Notes under the pieces: generated by a model
The model's input: the letters and a program-made list of their open reading frames with translations, nothing else
Database searches by the model: none
What the model was told of the DNA's origin: nothing
In this document: piece after piece, positions 1 through 12,700 of the stretch
Numbering within the stretch: position 1 is the stretch's first letter
Layout of the letters: the number at the start of each line of letters is the position of its first letter
Source: Ascidia mentula
Taxonomy: Eukaryota > Chordata > Ascidiacea > Phlebobranchia > Ascidiidae
Direction: 5' to 3'
NCBI GenBank assembly: GCA_947561715.1
Contig: OX387200.1
Location: 15,192,501 to 15,256,500 of the forward strand
DNA: 64,000 bases
Program-made: the position numbers and the translations under genes

Positions 1-253
1 CATCGTCAAGTTGAACAGTGCTGAAAACATTGGACTTCAGCTGAAAGATAAATTATAACCTCAACATTTGTGTTTTATTATCATACTGTGATTTTCAAAC
101 CATGTTGGTTGCATTGGCATTTGTATCATTTTCAAGTAATATTCTCAAAACCTCATGCTGTTTCCAAGCACTGGTAGTTGAAAAACAATCCTTTAAATAC
201 TGTCCAACCTTAACGGAAATGCTTGGAACGACAGGTTTGGTATGTGGTGCCAT
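1..253 (-). CDS. Unrecognised protein, 5' end only (two exons, runs off left edge)
   Basis: Two minus-strand exons are proposed: 253-101 (51 codons, beginning MAPHTKPVVPSISVKVGQYL) and 40-1 (starting LKSNVFSTVQLDD, cut by the window edge). The donor after the first exon is gtttga and the acceptor before the second is tttatctttcag; joining them keeps the frame open with a phase-0 junction. The peptide looks like a soluble helical N-terminus with no signal peptide. I do not recognise the family. A T-rich stretch ending in TAG lies about 45 bp upstream of the ATG and could be a trans-splice acceptor if this is the downstream gene of an operon with the bHLH gene at 362-1179. The start is the first ATG of the open frame. 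Confidence is limited because the donor is weak and only 64 residues are visible. Confidence 0.45.
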
Positions 254-361
254 TTTACCAGCAAATAAAAATGTAAACCTAAAACTTTATACATAACCTA
301 AAAACGAAACAACAACACTTAGATAACAAAAACATCAGAAACAAACAAAAATGGTTGGAAT

Positions 362-1179
362 TCACTTTTCACTGCCGACCGTATCTTGACTGGCATTACC
401 AGCTGAAACAAAACCTAAGTCAATGCTGTGACTGGCAGGAGAAGGTGGATAAGCCTCAAGAATGCATGGAATAGGATTTCCAGGAGAAAAGTTAATGGGA
501 ATAAGAATTGCAGTGGGGACTATATGACCAAAGTGTTGGAATATACTGCTTCCTTCTGCACTGCTGTTTACCTGGTCCTGCATGTTTTGAAATGGCAAAG
601 TTTGTGTATGCGGCAGTGGCTCCGGCATAGGCTCCATGCATTCAAATTCAAACTGCTCTATAGGCTTATTTATGTCATAATTACGAAGAAAATTGTGATG
701 CACATCTCCCAAGCTTTTAAAGTTTCTATCAATGTCACTAGTTTTTAGTGGTGTCTCTGAAGCCTCATCTTGACTGTTAAGCTTTTTCAATAATGAACTC
801 AGAACTTCTTCTAAATGCAGTGTGTACAGTTTTGCTCGATTGACCATGGTAACTCTGTTGTATTTAATTGCAGAAGATGACAATGTTCTGTTAATTGTAT
901 CAGGCTGACTTGTACCCTCTTTGGCTGCATTCTGTTGTGGCAAAACATCTCGCAAACGATTGTAGCATGCAACTACATTGTTTCTGTAAATACGCACATG
1001 TTATTCCCTTTAAAAACAAACTACACAATACATAAATTGGATTAAAACTCTACTGGATAGTCTGTACACGTGACACTTTTGCCAACATTTTCGCTATATA
1101 TAATACATCCACAGGGGTACCTGTGTCTGGCATACATTGCCCTTCTCATTTTTCGCCGAGGCGACGGAGTTTCGTCCAT
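362..1179 (-). CDS. Divergent basic helix-loop-helix protein, STRA8-like
   Basis: Two minus-strand exons, 1179-1121 and 983-362, join with a shared AG|A codon to give 226 residues. Residues about 8-20 are basic (RRKMRRAMYARHR). A first amphipathic helix (NNVVACYNRLRDVLP) follows, then a loop of about 25 residues and a second helix (VNRAKLYTLHLEEVLSSLLK). This order, the ARHR motif just before the first helix and the lysine/alanine start of the second helix resemble the bHLH of vertebrate STRA8, the retinoic-acid-induced factor that with MEIOSIN drives meiotic entry. The remainder is proline- and serine-rich with an acidic patch (EQFEFECMEPMPEP). The family call is by eye from remembered sequence; another atypical bHLH is possible. 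The gene is head-to-head with the RalGAP gene, and another same-strand gene begins about 110 bp downstream. No AATAAA is visible between the stop and that gene. Confidence 0.6.
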
Positions 1180-2446
1180 GTTTTATTGAATTAGGACGGC
1201 GTTTTGATTTCTTGTAGATTCAATTACACATGTGTGATTTCATGACATAGCAGTTTTGAACAATAATAATTACTCAGCAAATAATATCTCTGAACAAAAA
1301 TTTCAGCAAACTTGTGGTGTCAGTTAAAATTGCAGCTGTAAAAAACATTAACTGAAACAGAAATACTTTGACTTGCGGTTTACATTATTTTTTGTTTGAA
1401 TATTTTCGATTCAACCAAAATACTGTTTTTGTGTTGCATGATTTATTCATATGCATACAATTACACAAGCATGCCTTTTAAACTAAACTAAAAAATATCG
1501 TTTTTATTTAAAACTTTAGTTTTGACCCTATTAAAGGTTGCAAAGTTTTAAACAATAATACAACGCGGTTATTCTTTCTGAAGTAAATGCTATAAACATC
1601 CCATGATACATCTGCAAAGGTACCGAGGATTAAAAGGAGTTTGTAATTATTAATTTGGTTTGGTTAAAGAAATGCTGTGGCTGTTGTTTTTTCGGCGATA
1701 TTATTGCTTTGTTGTGAAGCACAAACTTATCCTGTAAAACAGGATCAGGGTAAAAAGTATGAAGTTGACGACTAGAATTTGTCTTTTTTTTTTTTGAGTT
1801 TTTTACGTAGGCTATGATAACATTAGCGTGAGCAAAACCTGTTTATATTTATATAGTTGGGCGTGTTATATGCCTTATATGTCAGCTTTCTTAAGAGCTC
1901 TTATTTTCCCATACTGTTGCACCAAACTTTGGCAAATAAAACACTCATCGCTCATTTCATAAAACGGAAACCCAAACAGAATGCATTTGACCAGCTAAGT
2001 ACAGAGTGTAGCAGTATAAATTTTCCCAATGACATAAAACCATGCCCTGTAGTTTTGTGCCAAACGCTATACTTATTTACAAAATGTTTCAAGTTGATTT
2101 ATAAAGTATGAAATGAATTGTTTGTTATTATGCTGAGCATTAATTTAAAAAAGTGAACATTTTGTGTGGGCTATATTGATTTTTGTTATGCACAGATTAC
2201 CAATAAAATGTGGTAAAAGTGTTTGGAGGGTATATCCTTATCTCACAAATTTTTATCCAATCTGGGTTCCTTTTGCTATAAACATTACTGGATGTCTTAG
2301 AATGTTTCTGAATTACTTGTAAATTGGGCAATAGTGTTTCAATATGTTTTTACAGTGTTAAGAGTTTCTGTAGATATTAAGTTATGGACTAAACATGCAC
2401 ATCGATGTTGTGCATTTTCCGCAAATCTGTGTTTGAATAGCTTAAA
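1180..2446. promoter_or_regulatory. Shared upstream region between divergent genes
   Basis: About 1.27 kb separates the start codons of the minus-strand bHLH gene and the plus-strand RalGAP gene. It must contain both 5' ends and probably both promoters. It is AT-rich with several homopolymer T runs. I see no coding exon, no RNA gene and no clear TATA box. Short open frames in it look like noise. Confidence 0.4.
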
Positions 2447-5400
2447 ATGTTCAAGAAGCACAGGCAGCCCCAGGGTGAAAGCGCTGTCAAGAAATCCATA
2501 CAGAAACTACTTGACCCAAAGAAAGATGTGGTGGCAAGATTAAAACATCTCAAAAATGTTATTAGTAAGTTTGCTCACTCTTGGGAGTTTTAATGTGCCT
2601 GCCACTTTAATAATTGCCTTAGGCTTGTCAACACAGATATTGTTAACCCACTATTTTGAAATTTCATGAAGGAAATTTTCTTATTCAAACTTCGTAATTA
2701 ATGTAACCAACTTCCTTGAAATATTTTGTTTTCACTTTGGCATAGCTTTTGAATTACCATGACAACTATATACTAGTATTTCATATTGTCACCTTCCCAC
2801 ATGTAGATCAAATCCCATTCGAGATACCAGCCCGATGATAGACATTAAGCCAGTTTGTAGTATAATTATGATGAGTTCAAAAAATCTTTCCAGCAAACAG
2901 CCAGGAAGCTGAAATCCAGCCATTGTTTGAACTTCATTATTCACACATTTACTATATCTTCCTGGAAAACTTTCTACTCACTGAGGCAAATCTACGCTTG
3001 AAAGGAGGTAAAAACAGTGCATTTTGTGATTTTTATGTTCTGTGTTGTTGTATAACTCCGTTTGTATTTGTTTTTTCAGCACACCGAGCTCAGCGGGAAG
3101 AACTTGATTCTATTCTTGAAATTTTTGAGGTAGCAGTGTTTGCGAATGCTATTTTTATTATAATGCCTACTAAAAATATTTTTTTACAGCAAATACTCGT
3201 CAACTTGCCAGAGCTAATAAACCAAAGATGGCAATACCACAGCATAGGTAAAACAAGCTAAAATCCAAATATGGTAACTTTGCAAAATCTCACAATAAAT
3301 GGGTTTAGCTTTATTTAAATTACATTGGTTTTCATGTCGGGTGTTTTGTTTATGGTTTTAATAATTTATTGGTTTTCTCTCCATTGTGAACAAGTTGTTT
3401 GCCTTTTTGTAAGTAATTCAATGGTTAATGTTGATTTTTACTCTTGTACAAATAATGGGTTAACCCATTTATTCATTGTTGGTGGCGTGGAATTTAAAGC
3501 AGCCCATACATTATGTTCATAACCATGCCTATTTGCAGACATGGTCATCAAAAGATTGCTACACACACAAAATTCTTTAAAGGTTTGTTTTTGTGGCCTA
3601 CAGACCTTTACCCTTTTTACCCAATACAGTGTTTGGGACTTCAATCTATCAATGTATTGTTTGTAGAAAAATGAATCTCTTTCAAACATTTACAGACCTT
3701 ATTAATGTATGAAATACATTTTTGGCTAGTACTTACCAATTTAAACACCAGGTAAGAAGAGAGGGGATGCACTTTTTCCTTCTTTGGCTGCGTGCACTTC
3801 AAGAGAATGCTTTACCTCGCACTCTGCTCTTATATGCCTGCCTCGTTCCTGGCTACCCTCCACCAACTTTCAGTGATGGAAAACCCTACAGCTTAGAGTG
3901 GCTTGTTAATATGCCAATCAATGAAGAATGTAAGTGCTGTTTTACGCAGATAAAAAAATACCTATGCATAAACATTTTATGTTTGGAAAATTACTTTTGT
4001 GTGTATTTACCATTTTGCATTTGTACTAATTTTTGTATAAAATATTCTTTTATTTACATACAGATGGTGTGCACCAGATTGAAATCGCTAGCCTTGTGCC
4101 GCCCTCATCAGGTGAAAAAACCCCAAGTGATATAACTAAATATTTCCTTGATGCCTTGCTGGAGTTTATGGTGTTAAAGGCAAGTAGAGTATGTTGTTTT
4201 TAGTTGATATATATACTAGACCAAGTTACATGTACCAATAATATTACTTAATATATGTCTCTTGCATAGATCATTTATTCTCCAGTTTTTGGTGCAGTTA
4301 TCCTTGGTTGTATGTTTATATATTGCAGACAGAAAATGTAGAAAATATTTAATGATTAACTCTATTCAGCTGGGCATGCTCTTATACTTTTGATTTTGTG
4401 GATAAGGCATGTTGTCTGGTTAGGTCTTAACTCGTAATTGTTTTGGTCATAACATAGCCTGCACAACAACAGCTTGAACACATTCTCAACTTCCTGTTTT
4501 GTTGTGGCAATTGATTTCATACAAAATGAACACTTCCTTGGCTCCAGCCATTAGTTAATGGGACTTTGCAGTATTTACACCAGAACTCAAATTTGTAACT
4601 TCCGTAAGCACCATGACATGCAAAGGGTCGTTGCCAGATTTTACGCTACGAGTTGTGGCTGTTTTGTGAGGATACAAATAACAAAGAAAGTGTCCATACT
4701 AATTTTATTGCAAATATATGTTTCTTGTAAAATCAATAAACAGATACAGACTCATTGGTCCCATCGGTTCACTGTATGAATATTTCAAATTAAAATGTTC
4801 GCTGTTTACAAGTTTATTTTACCATTCAGTCACATGTACTTCAATGGAAGCATGAACATAAGATGGCTAAGCAGTCCTTCAGCTTCCTGTGGAACCTCTT
4901 TAAGCAGAACTACCTGCCTAATGCTTTTCCAGACTTCGATCATGCAACCAGCATCTACTGTCCAGTACTAAGTCAGTGAATTTATTTAGATCTTAACTGC
5001 ACTGGTGTAGAGTTGAGAATGTAAATGTAAACATTACTCTAATATAAAATATTTGTCATATCCCTATTTCACCCAATCGCTGCAGACCTGCTTGTGTTAG
5101 GCTTTTTGATAATGCCTAATTTTCAGGTCATAAAACTGTATTTGATTTGTTGATATGGAGAAATTTACATTCTATTAAAGTCCGTAAATTGAGATTGTGT
5201 GAAATGCATATCTCATCCTTTTTACTCAATTAACCTCTGTATACATTGTTTCAGCTCTGCCTGAGCCGCGTGATTCAGTAAATTATGTGCTGAATGTTTC
5301 TGACTCTGGCTCAATTGACCCAAGGATTGAGGTTGCATCAGGTTGTTCTATGCTTTCATCACGCGTCAGCATCATAAAGTGGATAGTTAGCTTCACAGCC

Positions 5401-8400
5401 CGCTTTGAGAAAATTGAGCCTGCTGTCAAAAGGTTAGTGCTGTTCCCAACATTTCTGACATGCCCAAACAATTATGTGCTTTGGTCAACTGTAGAATTGC
5501 GTGATTTCACTAAAATAGAAGCATGCCAAAAAATGTATATACTAATCATGCATGCCTTGTTTTTGAGCTTTAAAATATAGCGATTGATTGCTTAGTCTTG
5601 TATGTGCACTTTTAGTTAACAATGACAGTGATTCAAGGTAATTCAATAGTGCATGCCAGTCACTTGTGAAATTTTCAAAGGCCTGATGCCACTGTGGAGG
5701 CTCTTCATCGACAAGTTCTAAAGCAACTACAAGAAATTCATGTCAGGTAGTTTGTCAAAACTATATTACATGCAAGATTGGGTCTGAACAATATTTTTTC
5801 ACCAGTTATAGCATGCATGGCTTGTTCTTTTTTTCTTTGGAACAAAATTTTGTAGCATTTGTAGTGGAACACAGATTGCATGAAAAAGTGTAGAATTTTA
5901 TTTTACTTGTTTTCTTGTGGCTGTTTCATATCTCTGAATTTTGGTTGTCTTTACGTTTTTGTGTGTCTCACTATTAACAGGATTATAATTTATCATCATG
6001 ACCAATCTGCTAATTACACTTGATCACCCAAGTAAATATGCTGGATATTTCAATCTGATACAATTAGTAACATGAAGTATTGGTGATTAGCCTTTGAAGC
6101 CCACAATATAGTATCTAAATCTTACTTTCAAACAGAATTAAATTTGACCCTTTAACACCAAATGTGGTAAGTTAATATGCTTTTACATAATGTCCACTTG
6201 AATGGTTCATACAGAGATCATATCATTCATGTAAAGATATCATCTGTAATTGCCTGTCGTGAGCATGTCTTTTAATTGCACAATTTCCGCAGCCACAGTG
6301 AGAAAACTACTGATCCATCAGATATCAAAGCTCAGAATTCCATCAACATGTCCTCCTCCCATCCTCAGCACATTAGCGTGTCCTCTGTGCAACAACATGA
6401 CACAGATGCCTCAAATTCCAACACCAGCACCTTGACTGAAAAAGTATGTGTTGATTTGTAAACTTGCGGCGGCATTTGACACTGGCCATTGTGATGATTG
6501 TGGATTGGAATGTTGTGCTTTTTAAAGTGATCCTGTACATTGTTTTTTTTATTTTTGGTGCCTATTAAGTTACATAGGAGGAGACGTTAGTTTTGTTTGG
6601 TCTTGTACGGTTGGTTGTTCTCATAACGTTTTTTGTATCCAGTATAAAACTTCTTTGTGTCAACTTTAAATTTTTTTTTCGTTTAATTATTTTCTAATTT
6701 CAGCTACTTATATGTAATTAATAAAACAAGTTTTTTACACTGAATTACCAAATTACTTTTCCTGTTTTTGTGAAACAGTTACATAAACCATTGAAATCCC
6801 ATTAAATATACAACATGAAAAAGCTAATTTTTTGATATAGGAACCCAGCATTTCCAGTTTATCAAGTCTTGATGACAAACTTCGTTCAAGTGCCACCATA
6901 GAAGAAACTCTTGTCCGTAATGTTCTCTACTCTACGAGAGAAAATGTCAACATAGTCCATGAAATGTTTCGTCAGGTTGGTGTTGTTACATAACAATTGT
7001 TTCCAAACTTTTGTGCATGTTTCCATTTTTTCATGCTCAATAATATTGTTTTTTGTACAACTGTATTGCAATGTCATGCACCCTGTTTATATTGCCTTGA
7101 AGGAGTTCCAAACTTTATCACTTATCACTTATTACTCCTATCCACAACCCCCCATATTTGTTTGACAGTGACATTAAGATATTTTATTGCAAAGTGCAAC
7201 TGTCAATTGTAATGAATAACTTAAAATCTCTGAGGAGAAGTATAGTCTTTGAAATTTAAGTCCAAGTAAATGTTATACTTTGTGACATTATATTTGCGCA
7301 ACCCGTAAAATACAGCGTGCAACCCTCAGTTATGGAAACCCTGGTTTAGTGTTTACTTATGGTTTAGGCGTTTATGCTTCCACTCACTGAGGTTCCCACC
7401 ATGCGAAGAGTTGTTAAAGTTTATCAAGAGTGGATTCAGGTAAATGATGATAAAAATAATTTGCGTAAAATATTCTGTTGTTTACATAATACAGCACAAG
7501 CCAAGGACCTAATACATTTTTAACAACTGAAAATATGTTTTAGGACGGAGAAATTCCTGTTTTTATGGAAGATGAAGATGATGAAGTTGATTCATTGGTC
7601 CTTGAGGTAAAATAGTCATTAAAAGGGAGGGCATAGACTGTTGATTTAAGTATTGCTTGTTTTAATCATGGTCGCACCAAGCAGGACTAAACTTTTCTCT
7701 TTTTTTAAGTAATTTTATTTCTTGTTGTAAAGATCAGTTTGCTTTGTTTATTTCAATGGCATTCTTTCAATAAACTAAATTTTTCCTGATAATGTTTGGG
7801 ATTCTTCCTGCAAGTAATTATAGATTCCATACAATCATGTCTCAAAAAAACATATCAATGTCAATGGTTTAACGCTAAGTATCCCAATGATCACAGGTTT
7901 GTAATGTCCATTTATTATTTGTACAGGAAAATGAAAGCATATCCAAGCAAAACCACCTTGTTGCCCAGGAATCAACAACTTCACTTCGTAATGTTTCTTA
8001 CATTAGAGGGCAACTCAATCCAGTTATTGATGAGGCTCATGGATTGCATGTAAGAATTTTCTGTTCTGCCAAGTTGATTCAGTTTTTTAAAATTTTTTGT
8101 GTTAATAGTGAAAATGTAAATGACAATTTATCCAAAAAAAAAATTACAATTTATTAGTGCAGGGTTAAAATAGATTTGTTTTTTGATAATTGCAATTGAA
8201 TGTCTTTCGCTAATATCACCAGACTGTCGCTGAGGCCAATCTAATATATTCAATAAACTCATATTAATTAAGGAGATCAATCAATGTACAACTGCTACCC
8301 TAATTTGTATTGTTTTATTTAAAGTTATATACAACTTGGTAATGGCACAATGGTTATAGTCAAGTTGAAGTAATAACTTTTGTAACCAAACACATTAGTA

Positions 8401-9770
8401 AGAAACATAACTCACAGTTTTTAAAAATCTTCAAAACAAACAGTAAAGCCCATGTAACTTACAACATTAGTAACACTTGGGAAATATGTGCATATCAGGG
8501 ATTTTTAAATGAAATTTATTGGTTAGAAATATGTGTGGTTGATCCATTGGTTTGACTGATTTTTGCCAGGATTTATGTTTGTGTGGCAGATGGCATATAC
8601 ATCTCAAATTTACACTGGGAAAAATTTCTGTTTGCTTGTTTGCCATGCGGTAGTGGTTGAAACATCCAACAGGAATGTGTAAACATCATCGACTAACTGT
8701 TGTTTGTTTACCCTTTTGCCAGGTCCGTGCAGGAAATCAAAGCACCTTACAATTGTTTGTCACCAACTCAGCACATGTGTTCTTAGTGGAGCCTCCTGCC
8801 AATGCTACCAAACTGCTGGAGACGCAGGTTTATTACTGCTGTTAAATCAAAGTTTTTTTGTGTCTATGCATATTGCTTGTTGTTCTCTGATGGATAACTT
8901 TTTTGGTTGTAATAATTTATCTTTAAATCACATTTTTCTCGTTCTGGTGCACGTACAATCTTTTTCGAAGTAGTAAATAAAACAATTTTTCTGATACCTG
9001 CCTAAATCAGCAAAATACAATTGGCTCTTTCATAAAGTTTACAAAACCAATATACAGTTTATGGCAACCTGTGCTAGCCATGAAATAAATGCTGCAATAT
9101 TGTAAGAATTGTGAGAACCAATCTTTTTTAGGTTGATGTGTGCAAGCGTGTTCTCAACCTGTACCGCTACATGGTAATGAACGTGCCACTGTCAGATGTC
9201 ACATGGCGACAATTGCTGCGCGTCTTGCTACATGTCACCCGCAGTATGCTGCAAGATGTCTCCCAGGATGAAATGGATCTGGGAAAAAATCAAATGGTGG
9301 CTGGTAGATTGGCAAGCCCAGTATTTCAGGTTATTTTTTTTAATACTGTAAATGAGAGGTAGTATTTTCTGAGTTGGCTTGGTGCCATATATTTTGTATT
9401 TGAAAATATTAGTGCCTCGAAATTGAATTCCTTTATCTGTATTATAGTTGATTTGAATATATATTATCACTCAAGTTTCCAGAATGAATTGAATAGCATT
9501 TTTATGCAAAACACACTTTATTATTATTTCGAAAATCAAAAAAAATTAATTGCACAGCTAGCTGCGCAAAACTTAATTGTGCAAAAGGTTTGAAACCTGT
9601 TTAATATTTCATACAACAAACTTCATATCCTACGTGCACTCTTAAAGACACTCATTGTCTCCTGGATCAAAGCAAACTTGTTTGTGCACGTCTCGAGAGA
9701 TCTTTGGGATGAATTGGTGGAAGTTCTGTCATCATTGACACAATGGGAAGAGCTTATCACTGAATGGGCT
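2447..9770 (+). CDS. RALGAPA: RalGAP alpha exons 1-18: N-terminal helical region
   Basis: Exons: 2447-2564, 2894-3007, 3080-3129, 3190-3247, 3539-3582, 3752-3929, 4064-4179, 4830-4971, 5255-5432, 5681-5746, 6293-6443, 6841-6975, 7368-7439, 7544-7606, 7927-8049, 8723-8827, 9132-9329, 9648-9770. They encode residues 1-678. Landmarks shared with vertebrate RALGAPA include [107 protein letters not shown] and [17 protein letters not shown]. The intron after exon 7 begins with GC (AAG|GCAAGT), and phase continuity with exon 8 requires it. This is the best conserved part outside the GAP domain, probably scaffold and beta-subunit binding; that role is inferred from the family. Confidence 0.95.
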
Positions 9771-12700
9771 GTAAGTTATTCTAAATCAGATTTATTTACA
9801 TTTTGCCAGGGACGATTGTCAACCGTAAACAACTTTTTCCCTTGGATTTTTTTGCTATGGATGTAAATGCTGTTGTAAAAGCATTATGTATTGCATTTGG
9901 TAGAAAAATATGGAAACCATGACCCGTGTTTTGGCCCGACATGTATACAAACTTGAGCTGCAGGATTTACCACTGGACCGACTCACTGAACTAAAGCACA
10001 AAAAACAGAAAAAGGGTACCGGGTAGGTTTTGAGAGAATGTGCACAACTTTTGTTTGTTATAATTATATTTTTCAACCACTTTGTGTTTCCATTCTACGA
10101 AATTGTCACTACAGTTTAAATCAAATACAAATATCCTGTATAATTTTTGAGATTTGTATTGAGTAATACTTTATATTTAAAATTAAATCGATAATATTTG
10201 GAGTTTTATCTGTTTATTTGAATCATTTCCAACAAAAAAATGGATGTTCATAAATTGGTATTCAGGATATTATTCTATGTGTGTGCAGGGGAAAGGATGC
10301 AAGACATTACAAAGGGGGTGCAATTTTGCAAGAGAGATCCTTCAGTCGAGGTTACAGCCGAGACTCCAACTCCCTTGTCGCCACAAACCTTCCTGACGCA
10401 GAAACCAGAATGAGAAGTCGCTCAGCTCTGGTTCCAAGAAGCCAAACGGACAAAACTGCACCAACCACGAATGGTACACCTAAACTGGATGCAACCACTA
10501 AGGACAGAAGAAGTATTAGTGAGTTTATGGTTTTTGGTTCAAAAATTTAAATCTTTCAGGTTTCCAAAGTGAAAATTTAATGAAATGTTTGACCAATGTT
10601 TTCTGTCCTTCCCTAAAACCAACAATATAACTTTTGTGTTGGAGTATTTATACTCACAATTTGGTCACCATGTAATTAAGTGGACAGAAACCCAGCTATC
10701 ACATTTTGCTGTCTATTGATTCACCACCTATAGTCACTGCAAAACAAACTTTGATTAATCTAATTCAGTGTTTCTCAAACTTTTTCCAATCACGTACCGC
10801 TCATTTGTTTTTTAATACACTGCGTACCATCGTATTACTATACCATAACTGTTATGACATACCACCAATGAAAAAAATTTTGCCATTATCACCAGTTGCT
10901 TGGATTTCTTTATTGTGCATTTGTGACGCAGTAGTATCAACGTAAAATTGTTGCACAGTTGAATACACGATGTCAGAATTACAGTGCAACAATTTCATGT
11001 TGATACTATTGCGTCACAAATACACAATAAAGAAAACCGACATCATGTATTTGCAGCGGTTTTGGCTTCTGCAAAGTGCGGCAAATTGTATAGAGTAGTC
11101 TAAATCGCGTACCACTTGAAAAGCTCTCGCATACCACAGTTTGAGAACCACTGATCTAATTAAGAAACTGAATTTTAATTCAGCCACCAGTTCATTGGCA
11201 AACTCTGAGGAAACAAGTGAAGAAAGTGACAAACCAGCGCAGAGAGGAGTGTCGGCGATGGAGTTACCAACCTCACAAAGTGACTCCTCTGATTCAATGT
11301 TTCAACCAAAAAGAAGAAACAGTGCATCAGACATCTCAACCCTAGGTAAAAGAATCGTGTATTTTTCTGTTTTAATTATTCTTTAGATGTGTGTTGGCAA
11401 AATTACATGAAGTTTTTCTCAATTTCAAGGCCTTTTTTTTCAAATAGTAGTAATTGTGTCATGTATGCTAGTGTGCATGTTCAATTGTCCACAAGCCATG
11501 CAATGTCATCATTGAGGTGATGATTACTGCAAACATGTGTGTGTTAGCATATATAGTAACAAAATAATGTATCTGTAAAACGTTGGGGAGTTCCTTTATT
11601 GTTTGGATGCTTCTCTTCAAAAATATTTTATTAAGCCCATGTCGTAATATGCACATGCTTTTTCTACTGTAAATCTTTTTGCCATGCCCCTGTTTTAGAT
11701 AGAGAAGTCAGATAATTTATACAAAATAAACCTTTAGGTAAAGACCATTCGCTATCCTCTATGAGACACAGAAGTGACTCTGAGGGAGTGGGTAACCTTG
11801 AAAACAATGAGCGTGCCCCAACCCCACTTACTAATGGACACCATGTTGGTAAGAAAAAAAAAACATATTAGTTTTTGCAAAAAAAATAGCAAAATATTAG
11901 TTGCTTCATTTAATCTTGCCCAACAAAATATTGAACTAACAAATTTTGGGATGTTCAGTGACTACCTAAATTCTCATTTGTTATTTGATTATGACATTTA
12001 CTGAGACCATTTGGGCCATTCTCTGTGTGTATTAAATGCTGTTTCTTTGATTGACAAAAATAATAATTTTGTGTCACCAGTTTGGCAGGAACCAACACAT
12101 GAAGTTCACCAGTATCCTGGTAACACCGAGGGAAGCAGTTTAAATGTAAGCGTACAGAGTCTCGAAGATGACGACATGTTCGATGAACTGATACACGAGA
12201 GGTTACAAGCAGAGAAGGACAACATTTCAGATGAGGTTTAACGTAGTTTCACGGCATAAAAAATTCAATATTTCAAATCATGTTTTCTTATATATGAGTT
12301 AACTAATTCTAAAATTCAGCCTAATGGTTAAAAAAAATTATACTCCTTTAGGTTTACTAAGCATGACTGACATTTCTGACTTCTTGCGTTTAACCCTGAC
12401 AATTTAAAAAACTACCCATGTCTTTTTACAGTTGAGAACGGACGTTACAAGCATTCACAGTCAGGACTCAACTGCTTTCGATCCCAACTGGATTCCTTGG
12501 GCAGACAGGGAACCACACGGTAAGAACTTTGATTGTTTGGTGGCAGTAGAGAGCCTTGCATTGTGTTAGATGAAATACTGTTGCAATCATTGATGTGCGC
12601 TAAAGCTGATTGTTGTGCTGCAGAGTGTTCAAATAATATGGATGGCAATGAGTCGCAAGAAAAACTTTCAGTGGAAATTACAATATTTGACCACAAGGAT

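Noticed and set aside
2421-2446. TTTGAATAG just before the RalGAP ATG, resembling the ascidian spliced leader
   Set aside because: Only a short partial match in an AT-rich context, with no SL RNA gene structure; more likely coincidence or a plain splice acceptor.
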